Shown here piece by piece: positions 25,508 through 35,319 of a stretch of 64,000 nt of DNA. Every line of letters starts with the position of its first letter. Positions within the stretch are counted from its first letter, which is position 1. The notes beneath the pieces were generated by a model. That model searched no databases. It was not told the origin of the DNA and saw only the letters and a program-made list of their open reading frames with translations. Made by a program: the position numbers and the translations under genes. This DNA is from Fundidesulfovibrio soli (GTDB lineage: Bacteria; Desulfobacterota; Desulfovibrionia; Desulfovibrionales; Desulfovibrionaceae), in the NCBI RefSeq assembly GCF_022808695.1, contig NZ_JAKZKW010000001.1:620001-684000 (forward strand), given 5' to 3'.

Positions 25508-25553
25508 GAAAAAGAGCCGGGCATCCACAGAGGATGCCCGGCTCTCATTTTTT
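25508..25553. terminator. Bidirectional terminator between MCP-hemerythrin and pdxA
   Basis: A 14-15 bp stem (AGAGCCGGGCATCC with GGATGCCCGGCTCT) has a short loop, T6 on the right and A-run on the left, serving both convergent genes. Confidence 0.93.
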
Positions 25554-25568
25554 CCGTGGCGAGGGTGC

Positions 25569-26546
25569 TCAACCCACGGGGCGCGAAAGCCTGCGCGCCA
25601 GGTCCAGCGCGGCCAGGAAGCTGCCCATGTTGGCGCAGTCGCGCCCCACCAGGTCGTAGCCGGTGCCGTGGTCCACGGAGGTTCGCACGAAGGGCAGCCC
25701 CAGGGTCACGTTCACGGATTCGCCGAAATGCACCAGCTTGAGGGGGCCGAGGCCCTGGTCGTGGTACATGGCCAGCACAGCCGGGAAGTCGCCCTTCCAG
25801 GCCCTGTGGAACACCGTATCCGCCGGGAAAGGCCCGGCCACGTCCAGCCCTTCCGAGCGCGCCCGCGCGATTGCGGGTTCGATTATGGTGCTCTCCTCGT
25901 CCCCGATGCGCCCGGATTCCCCGGCGTGGGGGTTCAGCCCGCACACCGCCACCGGCCCGGGCAGGCCCAGGGCGCTCACGAAGCGGGCCGTGAGCCGCAG
26001 GCAGTGCAGCACTTTCTCTTGTGTCACCAGGGCGGGCACCTCCCGCAGGGGGGGATGGGTGGTCACCAGGCTCACGCGCAGGGTGGGGCCGCACAGGTGC
26101 ATGCACACGTCGTGCGGGCCGAGGCCCGCGCGCTGGGCCAGGAATTCGGTGTGCCCGGGGAAGTCGAACCCGGCCGCGTGCAGCCCAGCCTTGTTCAGCG
26201 GGCAGGTGACGAGGGACGCCGCGCGCCCGGAGAGCAGAAGGTCGCAGGCCAGGTCCAGCGAGAGCCCGGCGGCAAGCCCGCCCGAAGCGTGGAATTCGCC
26301 GGGGCGCGGGGTGAAGTCGTTGAGGCCTTCAGGCTCCAGCAGGGTGACGCCCGGTGACTCATCCTCCAGGCCCTTGCGCCAGCAAGGCTTCAGGTTCAGG
26401 CGCGCCGCGTGGATGAGCAGGGCCGGTTCCGGCCCGATGAGCACGAGGCGCTCCTCCAGGCGCGGCCCCGTGGCCAGCCAGCGGCAGACAAGCTCAGGCC
26501 CCAGGCCGTTGGGGTCGCCCAGGGTCGTCAGGATCGTGGGATGCAT
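25569..26546 (-). CDS. pdxA: 4-hydroxythreonine-4-phosphate dehydrogenase
   Basis: It oxidises 4-phosphohydroxy-threonine for pyridoxal phosphate synthesis. 325 residues, with the three metal histidines in LVTTH (about 164), GLNPHAGE (about 209) and YHDQGL (about 263), and the N-terminal GDPNGLGPEL. The ATG lies 53 bases inside the 3' end of glgB in another frame, with GAGGAG about 10 bases upstream, so translation may be coupled to glycogen enzyme synthesis. A PdxA2-type paralogue acting on another substrate cannot be excluded. Confidence 0.92.
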   Translation of the reverse strand: MHPTILTTLGDPNGLGPELVCRWLATGPRLEERLVLIGPEPALLIHAARLNLKPCWRKGLEDESPGVTLLEPEGLNDFTPRPGEFHASGGLAAGLSLDLACDLLLSGRAASLVTCPLNKAGLHAAGFDFPGHTEFLAQRAGLGPHDVCMHLCGPTLRVSLVTTHPPLREVPALVTQEKVLHCLRLTARFVSALGLPGPVAVCGLNPHAGESGRIGDEESTIIEPAIARARSEGLDVAGPFPADTVFHRAWKGDFPAVLAMYHDQGLGPLKLVHFGESVNVTLGLPFVRTSVDHGTGYDLVGRDCANMGSFLAALDLARRLSRPVG

Positions 26547-28455
26547 CGGCGGAAGGCTCCTCTGCTTTGAAAAATACCGCGCCCAGCGGAGGCAACGTCA
26601 GGCGGACCTGGTGCGGCCACAGGCCCAGGCCCGGGCTTTCGGCGTCCACGCCGCCGGCGTTGCCCACGCCCGACCCGCCGTAGCAGGCCGCGTCGGAGTT
26701 GAAAATCTCCCGCCAGCGCCCGGGGTGGCGGCTGCCCAGAGCATAGTCCCTGCGCACCACGGGCGTAAAGTTGAACACGCACAGAATCTGCGCGCCGCGC
26801 CCGTCCTTGCGCAGGAAGCTGATCACCGAGGAGGCGCTGTCGGAGAGGTCCACCCACTCGAACCCGCCCCACTCGCAGTCCAGCGCGTGCATTGCTGGCT
26901 CCCGGCGCACGATGCCATTCAGGTCGCGCAGGGCGGCCATGAGCCCCTGATGGGCCGGGAAGTCCAGCAGGGCCCAGTCCAGCGGCTCCCGGCTGGTCCA
27001 CTCGCGCCACTGGCCGAACTCCCCGCCCATGAACATGAGCTTCTTGCCCGGGTGGGCCCACATGTAGCTGAAGAAGCAGCGCAGGTTGGCGAAACGCTGC
27101 CACTCGTCGCCGGGCATTTTGGAGATCAGCGAGCCTTTACCGTGGGTCACCTCGTCATGCGACATGGGCAGGATGAAGTTCTCGTGGAAGGCGTAGAGCA
27201 TGGAGAAGGTCAGCGTGTTCTGGTGGTGGCGGCGGAACAAAGGGTCCTTGGAGAAGTACTCCAGGGTGTCGTTCATCCAGCCCATGTTCCACTTGAAGCT
27301 GAACCCCAGCCCCCCGTGGCTCACCGGGCGGGAGACCCCGGCCCAGGCCGTGGACTCCTCGGCGGCCATCAGCGCCCCGGGGTAGCGGGCGTGGACCACG
27401 GTGTTGAGCTCCCGCAGGAAGGCGATGGCCTCCAGGTTCTCCTTGCCGCCGTGCTCGTTGGGCGCCCACTGGCCGTCCTCGCGCGAGTAGTCCAGGTAGA
27501 GCATGGAGGCCACGGCGTCGATGCGCAGGCCGTCCAGGTGGAACTCCTCCAGCCAGTACAGGGCGTTGGCCAGCAGGAAGTTGCGCACCTCGTTGCGGGA
27601 ATAGTTGAAGATGTATGTGCCCCAGTCAGGGTGCTCGCCTTTGCGCGGGTCTTCGTGCTCGTAGAGCGATGTGCCGTCGAAGCGGCCCAGGCACCAGGCG
27701 TCCTTGGGGAAGTGTCCGGGCACCCAGTCCAGCAGGACGGCCAGGCCGCTCTGGTGGCAGCGGTCGATGAAATGTTTGAAGCCCTCGGGCGTGCCGTGGC
27801 GGCTGGTGGGGGCGAAGTAGTGCCCGGTCTGGTAGCCCCAGGATTCGTCCAGGGGGTGCTCCGCCATGGGCATGAGCTGGATGTGGGTGAAGCCCAGGTC
27901 CGCCACGTAGGGGATGAGTTCGTCCGCCAGCCGACCGTAGTCCAGGAAGTCGCCGTAGTTCGGCCCGCTCCAGCGCCAGGAGCCGGGATGGACCTCGTAG
28001 ACGCACACGGGCCTGTCAAGCGGCAGGCCCGCTCCGGCGCGGGCCTGCATCCACTCCTGGTCCTGCCAGTCGTAGCCGCCCAGGCCCCAGGCCACGGAGG
28101 CCGTGGCCGGGCGGAGTTCGGCCCGGAAGGCGTACGGGTCCGACTTCTGGCGCACCTGGCCGGAGGCGTCGCGCACGGCGAACTTGTAGAGCTGGCCCCG
28201 CTCCACTCCGGGCACGAACCCGGCCCAGATGCCCGATGCCGCCACCGGGTGCAGCATGGTTTCGCCAAAGCGCCAGCCGTTCCAGTCGCCCAGCACGCAC
28301 ACCTCGCGGGCGTTGGGCGCCCACACGGCGAAGCGGAAGCCGTCCCGGCCGCCCTCGCGGTGGGGGTGCGCGCCCAGGATGCGGTAGATGTCCCAATGCT
28401 CTCCACGGCCGAAGAGGTAGAGATCGAACGGAGGAATCGCGACGGGAGTGCTCAG
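26494..28455 (-). CDS. glgB: 1,4-alpha-glucan branching enzyme, apparent CTG start
   Basis: It introduces alpha-1,6 branches in glycogen. A CBM48 domain is followed by the GH13 barrel with DGLRIDA (nucleophile Asp), LMAAEES (acid Glu) and MSHDEVTHGK. Conventional start codons only begin at a GTG at 28326, inside the domain; the in-frame upstream sequence translates to PFDLYLFGRGEHWDIYRILGAHP, the expected GlgB N-terminus. No ATG, GTG or TTG is found in that upstream stretch, but a CTG at 28455 stands 7 bases after AAGGAG, giving 653 residues. The first codon is thus inferred. It follows glgA after 105 bases. Confidence 0.9.
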   Translation of the reverse strand: MSTPVAIPPFDLYLFGRGEHWDIYRILGAHPHREGGRDGFRFAVWAPNAREVCVLGDWNGWRFGETMLHPVAASGIWAGFVPGVERGQLYKFAVRDASGQVRQKSDPYAFRAELRPATASVAWGLGGYDWQDQEWMQARAGAGLPLDRPVCVYEVHPGSWRWSGPNYGDFLDYGRLADELIPYVADLGFTHIQLMPMAEHPLDESWGYQTGHYFAPTSRHGTPEGFKHFIDRCHQSGLAVLLDWVPGHFPKDAWCLGRFDGTSLYEHEDPRKGEHPDWGTYIFNYSRNEVRNFLLANALYWLEEFHLDGLRIDAVASMLYLDYSREDGQWAPNEHGGKENLEAIAFLRELNTVVHARYPGALMAAEESTAWAGVSRPVSHGGLGFSFKWNMGWMNDTLEYFSKDPLFRRHHQNTLTFSMLYAFHENFILPMSHDEVTHGKGSLISKMPGDEWQRFANLRCFFSYMWAHPGKKLMFMGGEFGQWREWTSREPLDWALLDFPAHQGLMAALRDLNGIVRREPAMHALDCEWGGFEWVDLSDSASSVISFLRKDGRGAQILCVFNFTPVVRRDYALGSRHPGRWREIFNSDAACYGGSGVGNAGGVDAESPGLGLWPHQVRLTLPPLGAVFFKAEEPSADASHDPDDPGRPQRPGA

Positions 28456-28498
28456 GGTGGACTCCTTGGCGCCGGGCGAGGCGGACGCGCCAGGGCGC

Positions 28499-28540
28499 AG
28501 GCCCGGCCCGGAAAGGCAAGGCCGGGCCGGGCCGGAAGGT
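28499..28540 (-). repeat. GC-rich inverted repeat in the glgA-glgB spacer
   Basis: GGCCCGGCC and GGCCGGGCC arms around a short A-containing loop. It may slow ribosomes or polymerase or stabilise the mRNA; no T-run follows. Confidence 0.4.
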
Positions 28541-28560
28541 GGGCGCCGGGGCGGGCGCGG

Positions 28561-30018
28561 CTAAACGTCTATGCCCAGTTCGCGGTAGACTTCCAGATAG
28601 CGGGCGGCGGAGCGTTCCCAGGAGAAGTCCGCCCGCATGGCCCGGTGTACGATCCTGTTCCATTCGTCGGGCCTGGAGAAAACATCCACGGCCTGGCGTA
28701 TGCTCTGCAGGAAGGACTCGGCCGTGGCCTCGGGGAAGGTGAAGCCCGTGCACTCCGGGTTCGGGTAGGGGACGATGGTGTCCTTGAGGCCGCCCCTGTT
28801 GGTGGCCACCGGGGGCGTGCCGAAGCGCAGGGCGTAGATCTGCGTCAGGCCGCAGGGCTCGTAGCGCGAGGGCATCAGGAAGATGTCCGAGGCGGCCTGG
28901 ATGCGGTGGGCCAGGTCCTCGGTGTAGCCGATGCGGACAGAGAGCCTGCCCGGGTAGGTCTCCATCATCTCCATGAGCTGAGCCTCGAACTCCAGGTTGC
29001 CCTCACCCAGCACCACGACGCCGAGGCCCATGCGCATCAGTTCGGGCAGGATGTCGATGAGCAGGTCCACGCCCTTCTGGCGGCGCAGGCGGCCGATGAA
29101 GCCCAGCACCGGCCTCTTGGCCAGGATGGGGTCCATGTCCATCTCGTCCAGCAGGTTCTGCTTGCAGGCGGCCTTGTTGGCGATGTCGGCCGCGCTGTAG
29201 GTGCACGGCAGGTAGCGGTCGTTCCCCGGGTCCCAGACGGAGTAGTCGGCCCCGTTGAGGATGCCGCGCAGGGCATGTTTACGCTTGGAGAGGATGCCCT
29301 CCAGCCCGCAGCCGTACTCCGTGGTGAGGATCTCCTCGGCGTATGTGGGGCTCACGGTGGTCACCAGGTCGGAGTAGGCTATGCCGGCCTTGAGCAGGTT
29401 GAAGTCACCCCAGAATTCGACGCCGTCCATGTTCCAGGCTTCGGGCGGCAACCCCGACCCCTTGAAGAGGCGCGAGGCGAAGCGCCCCTGGAAGGCCAGG
29501 TTGTGGATGGTGAGCATGGTCTTGGTGTCGCGCCAGAAGGGGTCGATCTGCCGCCAGAAGTGCATGAACGCGGGCACCAGGCCGGCCTGCCAGTCGTGCA
29601 CGTGGATGAGCCTGGGGGCCATGTCCATGCGCCTGGCCCATTCGAGGCAGGCCCGGCAGAAGAAGATGAAGCGCTCGCAGTTGTCGAAGTAGTCGCCGTC
29701 GTGAGTGTTGTAGTAGAAACGGCGGTCGAAGTATTCCCCGCGCTGGATGAAATAGACGGGCAGGCCGTGGTAGTCGGCCATGTAGATCTCGGCCGTGATC
29801 GGAGCCCAGGGGTAACCCACGGGGCAGCGCGAAGAGATCAGGCGCAGCTTGAACTCGCCGGTGCTCAACCGGCCGTAGAACGGCGTGATCACGGCCACGT
29901 CCAAGCCCATGCGGGAGAGGGTCAGCGGCAGCGCCCCGAGGACGTCGCCAAGCCCGCCGGTCTTGGAGAACGGGTAAATCTCGGATGCGATGAAGACGAC
30001 CTTGTGATGAAATGGCAT
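28561..30018 (-). CDS. glgA: Glycogen synthase
   Basis: GT5 family, 485 residues: transfers glucose from ADP-glucose to growing glycogen. KTGGLGDV lies at residues 19-26, the ADP-glucose site. In the second Rossmann domain [13 protein letters not shown] and [23 protein letters not shown] are clear. GGGGAG precedes the ATG. With glgB and pdxA it forms a leftward set; no glgC or glgP is in the window. Confidence 0.96.
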   Translation of the reverse strand: MPFHHKVVFIASEIYPFSKTGGLGDVLGALPLTLSRMGLDVAVITPFYGRLSTGEFKLRLISSRCPVGYPWAPITAEIYMADYHGLPVYFIQRGEYFDRRFYYNTHDGDYFDNCERFIFFCRACLEWARRMDMAPRLIHVHDWQAGLVPAFMHFWRQIDPFWRDTKTMLTIHNLAFQGRFASRLFKGSGLPPEAWNMDGVEFWGDFNLLKAGIAYSDLVTTVSPTYAEEILTTEYGCGLEGILSKRKHALRGILNGADYSVWDPGNDRYLPCTYSAADIANKAACKQNLLDEMDMDPILAKRPVLGFIGRLRRQKGVDLLIDILPELMRMGLGVVVLGEGNLEFEAQLMEMMETYPGRLSVRIGYTEDLAHRIQAASDIFLMPSRYEPCGLTQIYALRFGTPPVATNRGGLKDTIVPYPNPECTGFTFPEATAESFLQSIRQAVDVFSRPDEWNRIVHRAMRADFSWERSAARYLEVYRELGIDV

Positions 30019-30095
30019 GCTGCTCCCCGTCCGATGCTGCGAGACACCTACGGCCGGTTAACACCGGCGTGGTTACGATCCCATGAAGCGAGCCG

Positions 30096-30578
30096 TTATT
30101 TCCACCGCCCCTTACGGGTGTTGAGCCAGAGGAAGCCGCGCGCGTAATCATCCAGGATGCGCCCGTGGTCGAAACAGAGGGGGGCGGGCAGCCGGTCCAG
30201 AGGGAAAATCTGGGCCCTGGCGGCGTCGTCTCCGGCTCCGAGGGCGGCCATGTCCTGGGCGCGCGCCATGTAGACCACGGCCAGGGTGTGCTGCCTGGGG
30301 TCGCGCTCCGGGTCGGAATAGACGCCCAGCAGACCCGTGAGCTCCACATCCAGCCCGGTTTCCTCCTTGGCCTCGCGGATGGCGGCGTTCTCGAGCGTCT
30401 CGCCGTAGTCCACGAAGCCGCCCGGCAGCGCCCAGCCGTGTGGCTCGTTGCGCCGCTCGATGAGCACCACGCCTCCGCCGGGACACGCGATGACGATATC
30501 CACGGTGGGGGTGGGGTTGCGGTAGGCCGGCATGGGCCGCCCGCAACACGGGCATGTGGAGGGCGAGGAGGATTCCAT
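30096..30578 (-). CDS. NUDIX hydrolase with N-terminal zinc ribbon
   Basis: 160 residues. The Nudix box is complete, G-x5-E-x7-REAKEETGL, starting [14 protein letters not shown]. The N-terminus carries CPCCGRP, half of a zinc-ribbon-like element as in NudC-type or ADP-ribose hydrolases. The substrate cannot be told from sequence. It is on the same strand as glgA, 77 bases upstream of it, so an ADP-sugar substrate is conceivable (inference). Confidence 0.88.
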   Translation of the reverse strand: MESSSPSTCPCCGRPMPAYRNPTPTVDIVIACPGGGVVLIERRNEPHGWALPGGFVDYGETLENAAIREAKEETGLDVELTGLLGVYSDPERDPRQHTLAVVYMARAQDMAALGAGDDAARAQIFPLDRLPAPLCFDHGRILDDYARGFLWLNTRKGRWK

Positions 30579-30679
30579 AAGATCTGCGTTGTGGCGTCCA
30601 TGCCCCGTGGGACGCGAAACGGACTCAGAGGCGTGCGGGGCTTTACACGCCAGTCCGGGGGATGCGAAGAGACTCTTTG

Positions 30680-31654
30680 ATGCAATCTATACCTGCCCCA
30701 CCCGCGCCTGACAAGGTTATTCTCATTCATCACGGAGCATTGGGGGACTTCCTTCTTTCCTGGCCTGCCGTCTTGAGCATTTCCAGGGCCTTCCATCGTT
30801 CGCGGCTGTACTGGGCAGGGTCTTCCGAGCGCATGCGCTGGCTCGAACCGCTGGGCTTCGCACCGTGCCCCCCCGCCCTGCGTCGCGCGTTGGAGCGCGT
30901 CCACGGGGCTTCGGCAGCGCCGGAGGAGTTGGCAGGCTGCCGGTTATTCTGGCCCGTGGTGCAAAGGGTTCCCGAGATCCCTCCCGGGCTGGACTGCGCC
31001 TTCTTGCCCTCCGTGCCGGCTGGCAACCCCGCGCCGCACGCCCGCCAGGCCCAGCTGGCCGCCCTGGAGGCGGCCGGGGTTCCCATAGTTCAGGACTGGC
31101 TGTCGGCGTTCCGGGATCGATTCGGAGCGGTGGCGAAACCGGACGGCCCGGTGCTGCTTTTCCCCGGGGCCGGTCACCCGGCCAAGCAGTGGCCCCTGGT
31201 ACATTTTCTTGAACTGGCCCGGATGCTGGAGCAACACGGGCGCGAGGCCCTGATGGTCCTTGGCCCGGCCGAGTTGGAACGAGGCATGGACACGGGGAGC
31301 GCGAAGACGGCCACCCCCCAGACCCTGGAGGAGTTGGAGGCGCTTATCGCCTCGGCGCGGGCCGTGGTGGGCGGGGACACGGGCCCCATGCACCTGGCGG
31401 GGATGATGGGCGTGCCCGGGGTGTCGCTGTTCGGCCCCACGGCTTTCTCGCGATGGGGACCAGTGGGGATGGACGAGATTTCGCTGAAACTGCCCTGCTC
31501 GCCCTGCACGGCCGCCTGTGCGGACCTCGAATGCGGGCGCCTCGGCCGCTTAGGCCCGGCCTGCCTGGAGGGCATCAGCCCGGAAGTGGTGCTGGAACTA
31601 TTGGGAAAGGCTGGAAATTGTAAAACCGGCTTTCAAGGCCCTGGTATTCCTTGA
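30680..31654 (+). CDS. Glycosyltransferase family 9 (heptosyltransferase-like)
   Basis: 324 residues from ATG 30680; another ATG lies at 30662. Two Rossmann domains: the N-terminal [17 protein letters not shown] is the acceptor side, and [25 protein letters not shown] is the ADP-heptose-binding side. A C-terminal Cys cluster ([13 protein letters not shown]) is typical of GT9 proteins. It probably adds a sugar to lipopolysaccharide core at the inner membrane face. The last codons run into a terminator hairpin, so the final residues ([10 protein letters not shown]) are encoded by its left arm and loop. Confidence 0.88.
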   Translation: MQSIPAPPAPDKVILIHHGALGDFLLSWPAVLSISRAFHRSRLYWAGSSERMRWLEPLGFAPCPPALRRALERVHGASAAPEELAGCRLFWPVVQRVPEIPPGLDCAFLPSVPAGNPAPHARQAQLAALEAAGVPIVQDWLSAFRDRFGAVAKPDGPVLLFPGAGHPAKQWPLVHFLELARMLEQHGREALMVLGPAELERGMDTGSAKTATPQTLEELEALIASARAVVGGDTGPMHLAGMMGVPGVSLFGPTAFSRWGPVGMDEISLKLPCSPCTAACADLECGRLGRLGPACLEGISPEVVLELLGKAGNCKTGFQGPGIP

Positions 31655-31665
31655 AAGCCGGTTTT
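31622..31665. terminator. 17-bp terminator hairpin overlapping the GT9 stop codon
   Basis: AAAACCGGCTTTCAAGG pairs perfectly with CCTTGAAAGCCGGTTTT around a 10-base loop, with T/A tracts at the stem ends. A diverged copy with the same loop lies at 32724-32760, each followed on the plus strand by a CAAAAGGAGGAAGAA segment. Confidence 0.85.
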
Positions 31666-32981
31666 ATCAAAAGGAGGAAGAACACCCATCATACAGCAAG
31701 CGGCGTGCCAACACATGGCTACAGCTGAAAATACATATTAAACTATCAAAATAACACTGTTTATTTCGCAAGCATGCCTTCCACGGCAGTGCGGTAATCG
31801 TAAAATTTCTTGAACAGCCCAGACCCGCCCCGCCCCAGCGCCCATCTCCGGTAAAATTCCTTGAACGATTGATAAGCCAACTCTCCCGCGCTGCCATAGC
31901 CCCCAGCGCAAACAGACGGGAACCCACCGTTCCTCCGATTGCGACGGGGCGACACCGGTCCCACAACTCCATCGCTTCAACCGGTCAGGGGCAGCCTCGT
32001 GCCAGATGAACCGGGGGCAGGCATGGCGAGCCGCCGCACTACAGCCTTCCGTCCCGCCTGGCTGGCTCCAAACAAATGCGCCCGGCATGCCAAACGATCC
32101 GGCCAGCGTGCATCCCCACGAGTCTCAGAGTCGTTTGAGAAACAAGCGGAGGGTCAGGCGTTCAGCTTCTTGAACCATGTGCCAGCCTTGGGCTAAGGGC
32201 GCGCGCTCCGCTTCGAAGCGGCCACAGGCTTTCGGGGGCGAATGCATCCCGTGTACTGAACTTGGAAGGCGAGAGGATGTTCGATCACGTGACTGATCCT
32301 CAAGGCTGGGCGCGCCCATTCGTGCCGCGCGCGGATTCACGTTCAGCTTATTGAGCCAGGCCCTTGATGAGCATCCGCGAGCACGCCCGCCGGCCTCACC
32401 TGGCAACTCATGCCGCCGCGCGGAGGATGGGCGTTCAGCTTCTTGTACCAGGCCGGTCGGTCAGGGGCGCGCCCCTTCCCGCGAGGCTGGATGCGGGTCC
32501 CGAGAGTCCTCCGGGCCGAAGCAAAACGACATTCAGCTTTCTGGACCTGTTCGCACAACCTGTTGGAGTCGTCATCCCTGCCATTGCCCGCGGCGAGGTC
32601 TGCGCCCGGTCCATGGCAGCCCGTCAACGCCCCCTTGCGGAAAGCGTGATCCTGATTCGGACGGAAGTGTGCTGGAGAGAGGCCCCGGCGGCGCAGCCGC
32701 CTATTCCGGGGCTAAAAATGAAGAGCGGCTTTCAAGGGCCTGGTATCCTTGAAAGCCGATTCAGAAAGATTGTTTTCAAAAGGAGGAAGAATGCATTCTA
32801 TGTAGCAAGGAGCGGGCCAACCTGGGACAGAAGTCGAAAATTTATATAACATACTGAAATAATGTATTTAAATAATCGACAACCGCGCTCTCCCTCCCAC
32901 AGGATCGTAGAAAAACTTGAACCTCCCCGCCCCCGACAGCCCCCAGGGCCACCTTGGGGTAAAAAAACCTTTACGCGCTCC
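31666..32981. repeat. 1.3-kb gene-poor region with duplicated 3' modules and a degenerate repeated motif
   Basis: Two diverged copies of a module (about 31622-31860 and 32724-32960) share a hairpin, the segment CAAAAGGAGGAAGAA, an AT-rich stretch, and a minus-strand coding tail: one reads KEFYRRWALGRGGSGLFKKF and ends at a TAA near 31770, the other GFFTPRWPWGLSGAGRFKFF and ends near 32870. Between them a minus-strand motif close to GGCTGGTTCAAGAAGCTGAACG recurs near 32160, 32341, 32433 and 32531, translating as WFKKLNA-like peptides in frames broken by stops. It looks like relics of a repeated gene. No intact CDS is supported. Confidence 0.55.
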
Positions 32982-33647
32982 CTACTCTTCGCGGCGCAGG
33001 ATGACCCCAACACGCTCGATCTCCTCCAGGGGCAGCGCGCCCACCCGGTAGACGTAGGCCTCGCCGTTGGCCAGAGGCCGCACCACGGTGGAGGCCAGCC
33101 CGCCCGCCGGAGCCGGGTCGCCCGCCAACACATAGTCCGCTCCGAGGCACACCGCCGGGGAAAGCCGGCCAACATCGCTCACCGAAGGCTCGCCGCTGAC
33201 GTTGGCGCTGGTGGCCGCCAGCGGGGAGCCCGCCTTCAGGCAAAGCTCCTGGGCCTGGGAGTGGGGGGTGAAGCGCACGGAGACACTGCCGCGCCCGTCC
33301 AGCAATTGGGGGGGCAGCCCTTTGGCCGCCGGGACGATGATGGAGAGCGGGCCGGGCCAGAAGCGCTCCATGAGCAGCATGGCCACCGCGTACCCCGGCC
33401 AGGAGGCCGCGTCGGCGGACATCACCTGCCCGAGCTGCTCCATGCCGCCCACGATCACCGGCAGCGGCTTGGAGCGCGGCCTGCCCTTGATGGTGTTCAC
33501 GCGCGCCAGCGCGGAAGGGCTTCCCACCAGGGCTCCCAGCGCGTAGAAGGTCTCCGTGGGGTAGACGACGCACCCGCCCCCCACGAGGGCCTGCACGGCC
33601 CTGTCCATCCGGGACTGCGGGGAACAATCATCACGCGCACATGCCAT
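32982..33647 (-). CDS. Sua5/YciO/YrdC family threonylcarbamoyl-AMP synthase
   Basis: 221 residues from ATG 33647, which has GGAGG eight bases upstream. The family makes threonylcarbamoyl-AMP for the t6A37 tRNA modification. Motifs: GGCVVYPTETFYALG (substrate loop), IKGRPRSKPLPVIV with the KRxxxKP-like site, and PLAATSANVSGEPS. This is the short, single-domain form. Its start codon overlaps, on the opposite strand, the ATG of the divergent glycosyltransferase (shared CATG). Confidence 0.9.
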   Translation of the reverse strand: MACARDDCSPQSRMDRAVQALVGGGCVVYPTETFYALGALVGSPSALARVNTIKGRPRSKPLPVIVGGMEQLGQVMSADAASWPGYAVAMLLMERFWPGPLSIIVPAAKGLPPQLLDGRGSVSVRFTPHSQAQELCLKAGSPLAATSANVSGEPSVSDVGRLSPAVCLGADYVLAGDPAPAGGLASTVVRPLANGEAYVYRVGALPLEEIERVGVILRREE

Positions 33648-35307
33648 GACAGAAACCTCCGATACGTACCTGGGTTGTTTCCCGCCGTTCGAGCCCGCAC
33701 AACTGGCCCTGCTGCGGGGGCCCCTGCCCACCTGGGGGCTTTCCACCGAAAGCCCCTGGCAACAGTGGGGCCTCGCGGAAGCAATAGTGCGCTCGGCCCC
33801 CGGCAATCAAGTGTTGATGTCGGCCGCCGCGGGCCTGCTCTCCTGGGCCTGGCAGCAGCGGCCGCTCTCCGCAACAGTGCTGGCCATGCTCCTGCCCCTG
33901 GACGGGGCGCAGGGCTTCCTGGCCCCGGAAGTGCGCCAGACCATGCTCGCCCTCAAGAAACGCCTGCGTCCCCTGCCGCCCACTCCCCTCTGGGAGGAGG
34001 TCAAGGCTACTGCGGACCCCGATCTGGCCGGAACCTTCCTTGAGCAGGCCGTGCGCGGACAGACGGCACTCTCCTGGCTGGGCGAAGCCTGGGACGAGCT
34101 GGTGGCCCTGCCCGACCGCGACAAGGCGAAACATATCCTGGACCAGGCGGGGCTGGAAGCGCACCTTCACTCCAGGCTGGCGGCCGAGCTGGACCACGCC
34201 CACGGGCTCGCCCCGGCCATCGACGGCGCGGGACCGGTGTTCGGCCCCTGGCGGATGTTCATAGCGGGTCTGCTGGCCGCCGAAAACGGCAACCCCGGCG
34301 CGGCGGTGCGGCACTGGCTGCCCTTGTGGCGGGCCATGCCCTGGCACGCCAACCTGACCATGCAGCTGGCCTGCGCGCTGCGCGCCCCCAAGCGGCCCAA
34401 GGGCCTGCCGCCCACGCGCACGGCCATCCTGGCCTACAGCTGGAACAAGGCCGCGCTCATCGCCCAGACCATCGAGAGCCTCTTCGCCTCCGACATCGGG
34501 GACAACCCCGTGTTCGTGCTGGACAACGGCTCCACCGACGCCACCCCGGACGCGCTGGCCGCCGCCAGGGACCGCTACGGGGCCCACCGCCTGAGCGTGG
34601 TCACCCTGCCGGTGAACGTGGGGGCTCCGGCGGCGCGCAATTGGCTGCTCTCACTGCCGCAGGTGCGGGCCTGCGAGCGGGCGGCCTTCCTGGACGACGA
34701 CGTGATCCTTCCTAACGATTGGCTGGCCCTGCTTCTGGATGCCGCCCTGCGCCACCCCGAGTGCTCCACCGTGGGCTGCTCCATCCGCGACCACAGCCAC
34801 CCGCACCGCCTCCAATCTGCGGACTACCACCTGCTGCATAGGCTGGCCGGACAGGACGCCCCGGAGTCCGGCGAGCGCCTGCGCGTGTTCAGCAACTGCA
34901 CCGGAATGCGTGACGCCGGCCTGTTCGGCTATGAACGGGCCTGCATGTCCGTCTCGGGGTGCTGCCACCTGCTGGAGACGTCCCTGCTTGACAAGGTGGG
35001 CGGCTTCGACGTGCGCTTCACTCCCACCCAGTTCGACGACTTGGACCGCGACATCCGCACCTGGCTGGCTGGCAAGCCCTGCCTCTACACCGGGCGGCTG
35101 CGCATCGACCACGTGCAGAACTCCAGCATGCGCCAGGCCTCCACCCCCGCCCAGGTGGCCCACATCCAGGGCAACAAGATCAAGCTGGAGTCCAAGTACA
35201 CCGACCAGCAGATCGACGCCCTGGTGCACTCCAACCACGAGCTGGCCTGGCGGCAGCTTCTGGACGCCTCCCGCCAATTGCAGGCCGCGCTCCAGGGCAA
35301 GGGCTGA
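33646..35307 (+). CDS. Glycosyltransferase, GT2-like, with a helical N-terminal domain
   Basis: 553 residues. Residues 1-260 are Ala/Leu-rich and helical, of unknown role. The GT-A domain follows: AILAYSWNKAALIAQTIESL, then FVLDNGSTDAT, the metal-binding FLDDDVILP near 350, and a long acceptor half with Cys residues (CTVGCS, GCCHLLE). The first ATG shares bases with the sua5 start and lacks a ribosome site; the next Met is at residue 57. The acceptor is unknown. It converges on trmH. It belongs with the nearby cluster of glycosyltransferases. Confidence 0.8.
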   Translation: MTETSDTYLGCFPPFEPAQLALLRGPLPTWGLSTESPWQQWGLAEAIVRSAPGNQVLMSAAAGLLSWAWQQRPLSATVLAMLLPLDGAQGFLAPEVRQTMLALKKRLRPLPPTPLWEEVKATADPDLAGTFLEQAVRGQTALSWLGEAWDELVALPDRDKAKHILDQAGLEAHLHSRLAAELDHAHGLAPAIDGAGPVFGPWRMFIAGLLAAENGNPGAAVRHWLPLWRAMPWHANLTMQLACALRAPKRPKGLPPTRTAILAYSWNKAALIAQTIESLFASDIGDNPVFVLDNGSTDATPDALAAARDRYGAHRLSVVTLPVNVGAPAARNWLLSLPQVRACERAAFLDDDVILPNDWLALLLDAALRHPECSTVGCSIRDHSHPHRLQSADYHLLHRLAGQDAPESGERLRVFSNCTGMRDAGLFGYERACMSVSGCCHLLETSLLDKVGGFDVRFTPTQFDDLDRDIRTWLAGKPCLYTGRLRIDHVQNSSMRQASTPAQVAHIQGNKIKLESKYTDQQIDALVHSNHELAWRQLLDASRQLQAALQGKG

Positions 35308-35319
35308 TGGCGGGCTCCG

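Noticed and set aside
25663-30147. 1494-residue plus-strand open frame opposite pdxA-glgB-glgA
   Set aside because: It spans the antisense of three well-supported genes; no domain or ribosome site.
31738-32088. Minus-strand open frames of 67-116 residues in the repeat region
   Set aside because: Overlapping frames without ribosome sites; the only conserved part is the short tail described as a relic, and its frame is closed by a stop just upstream.
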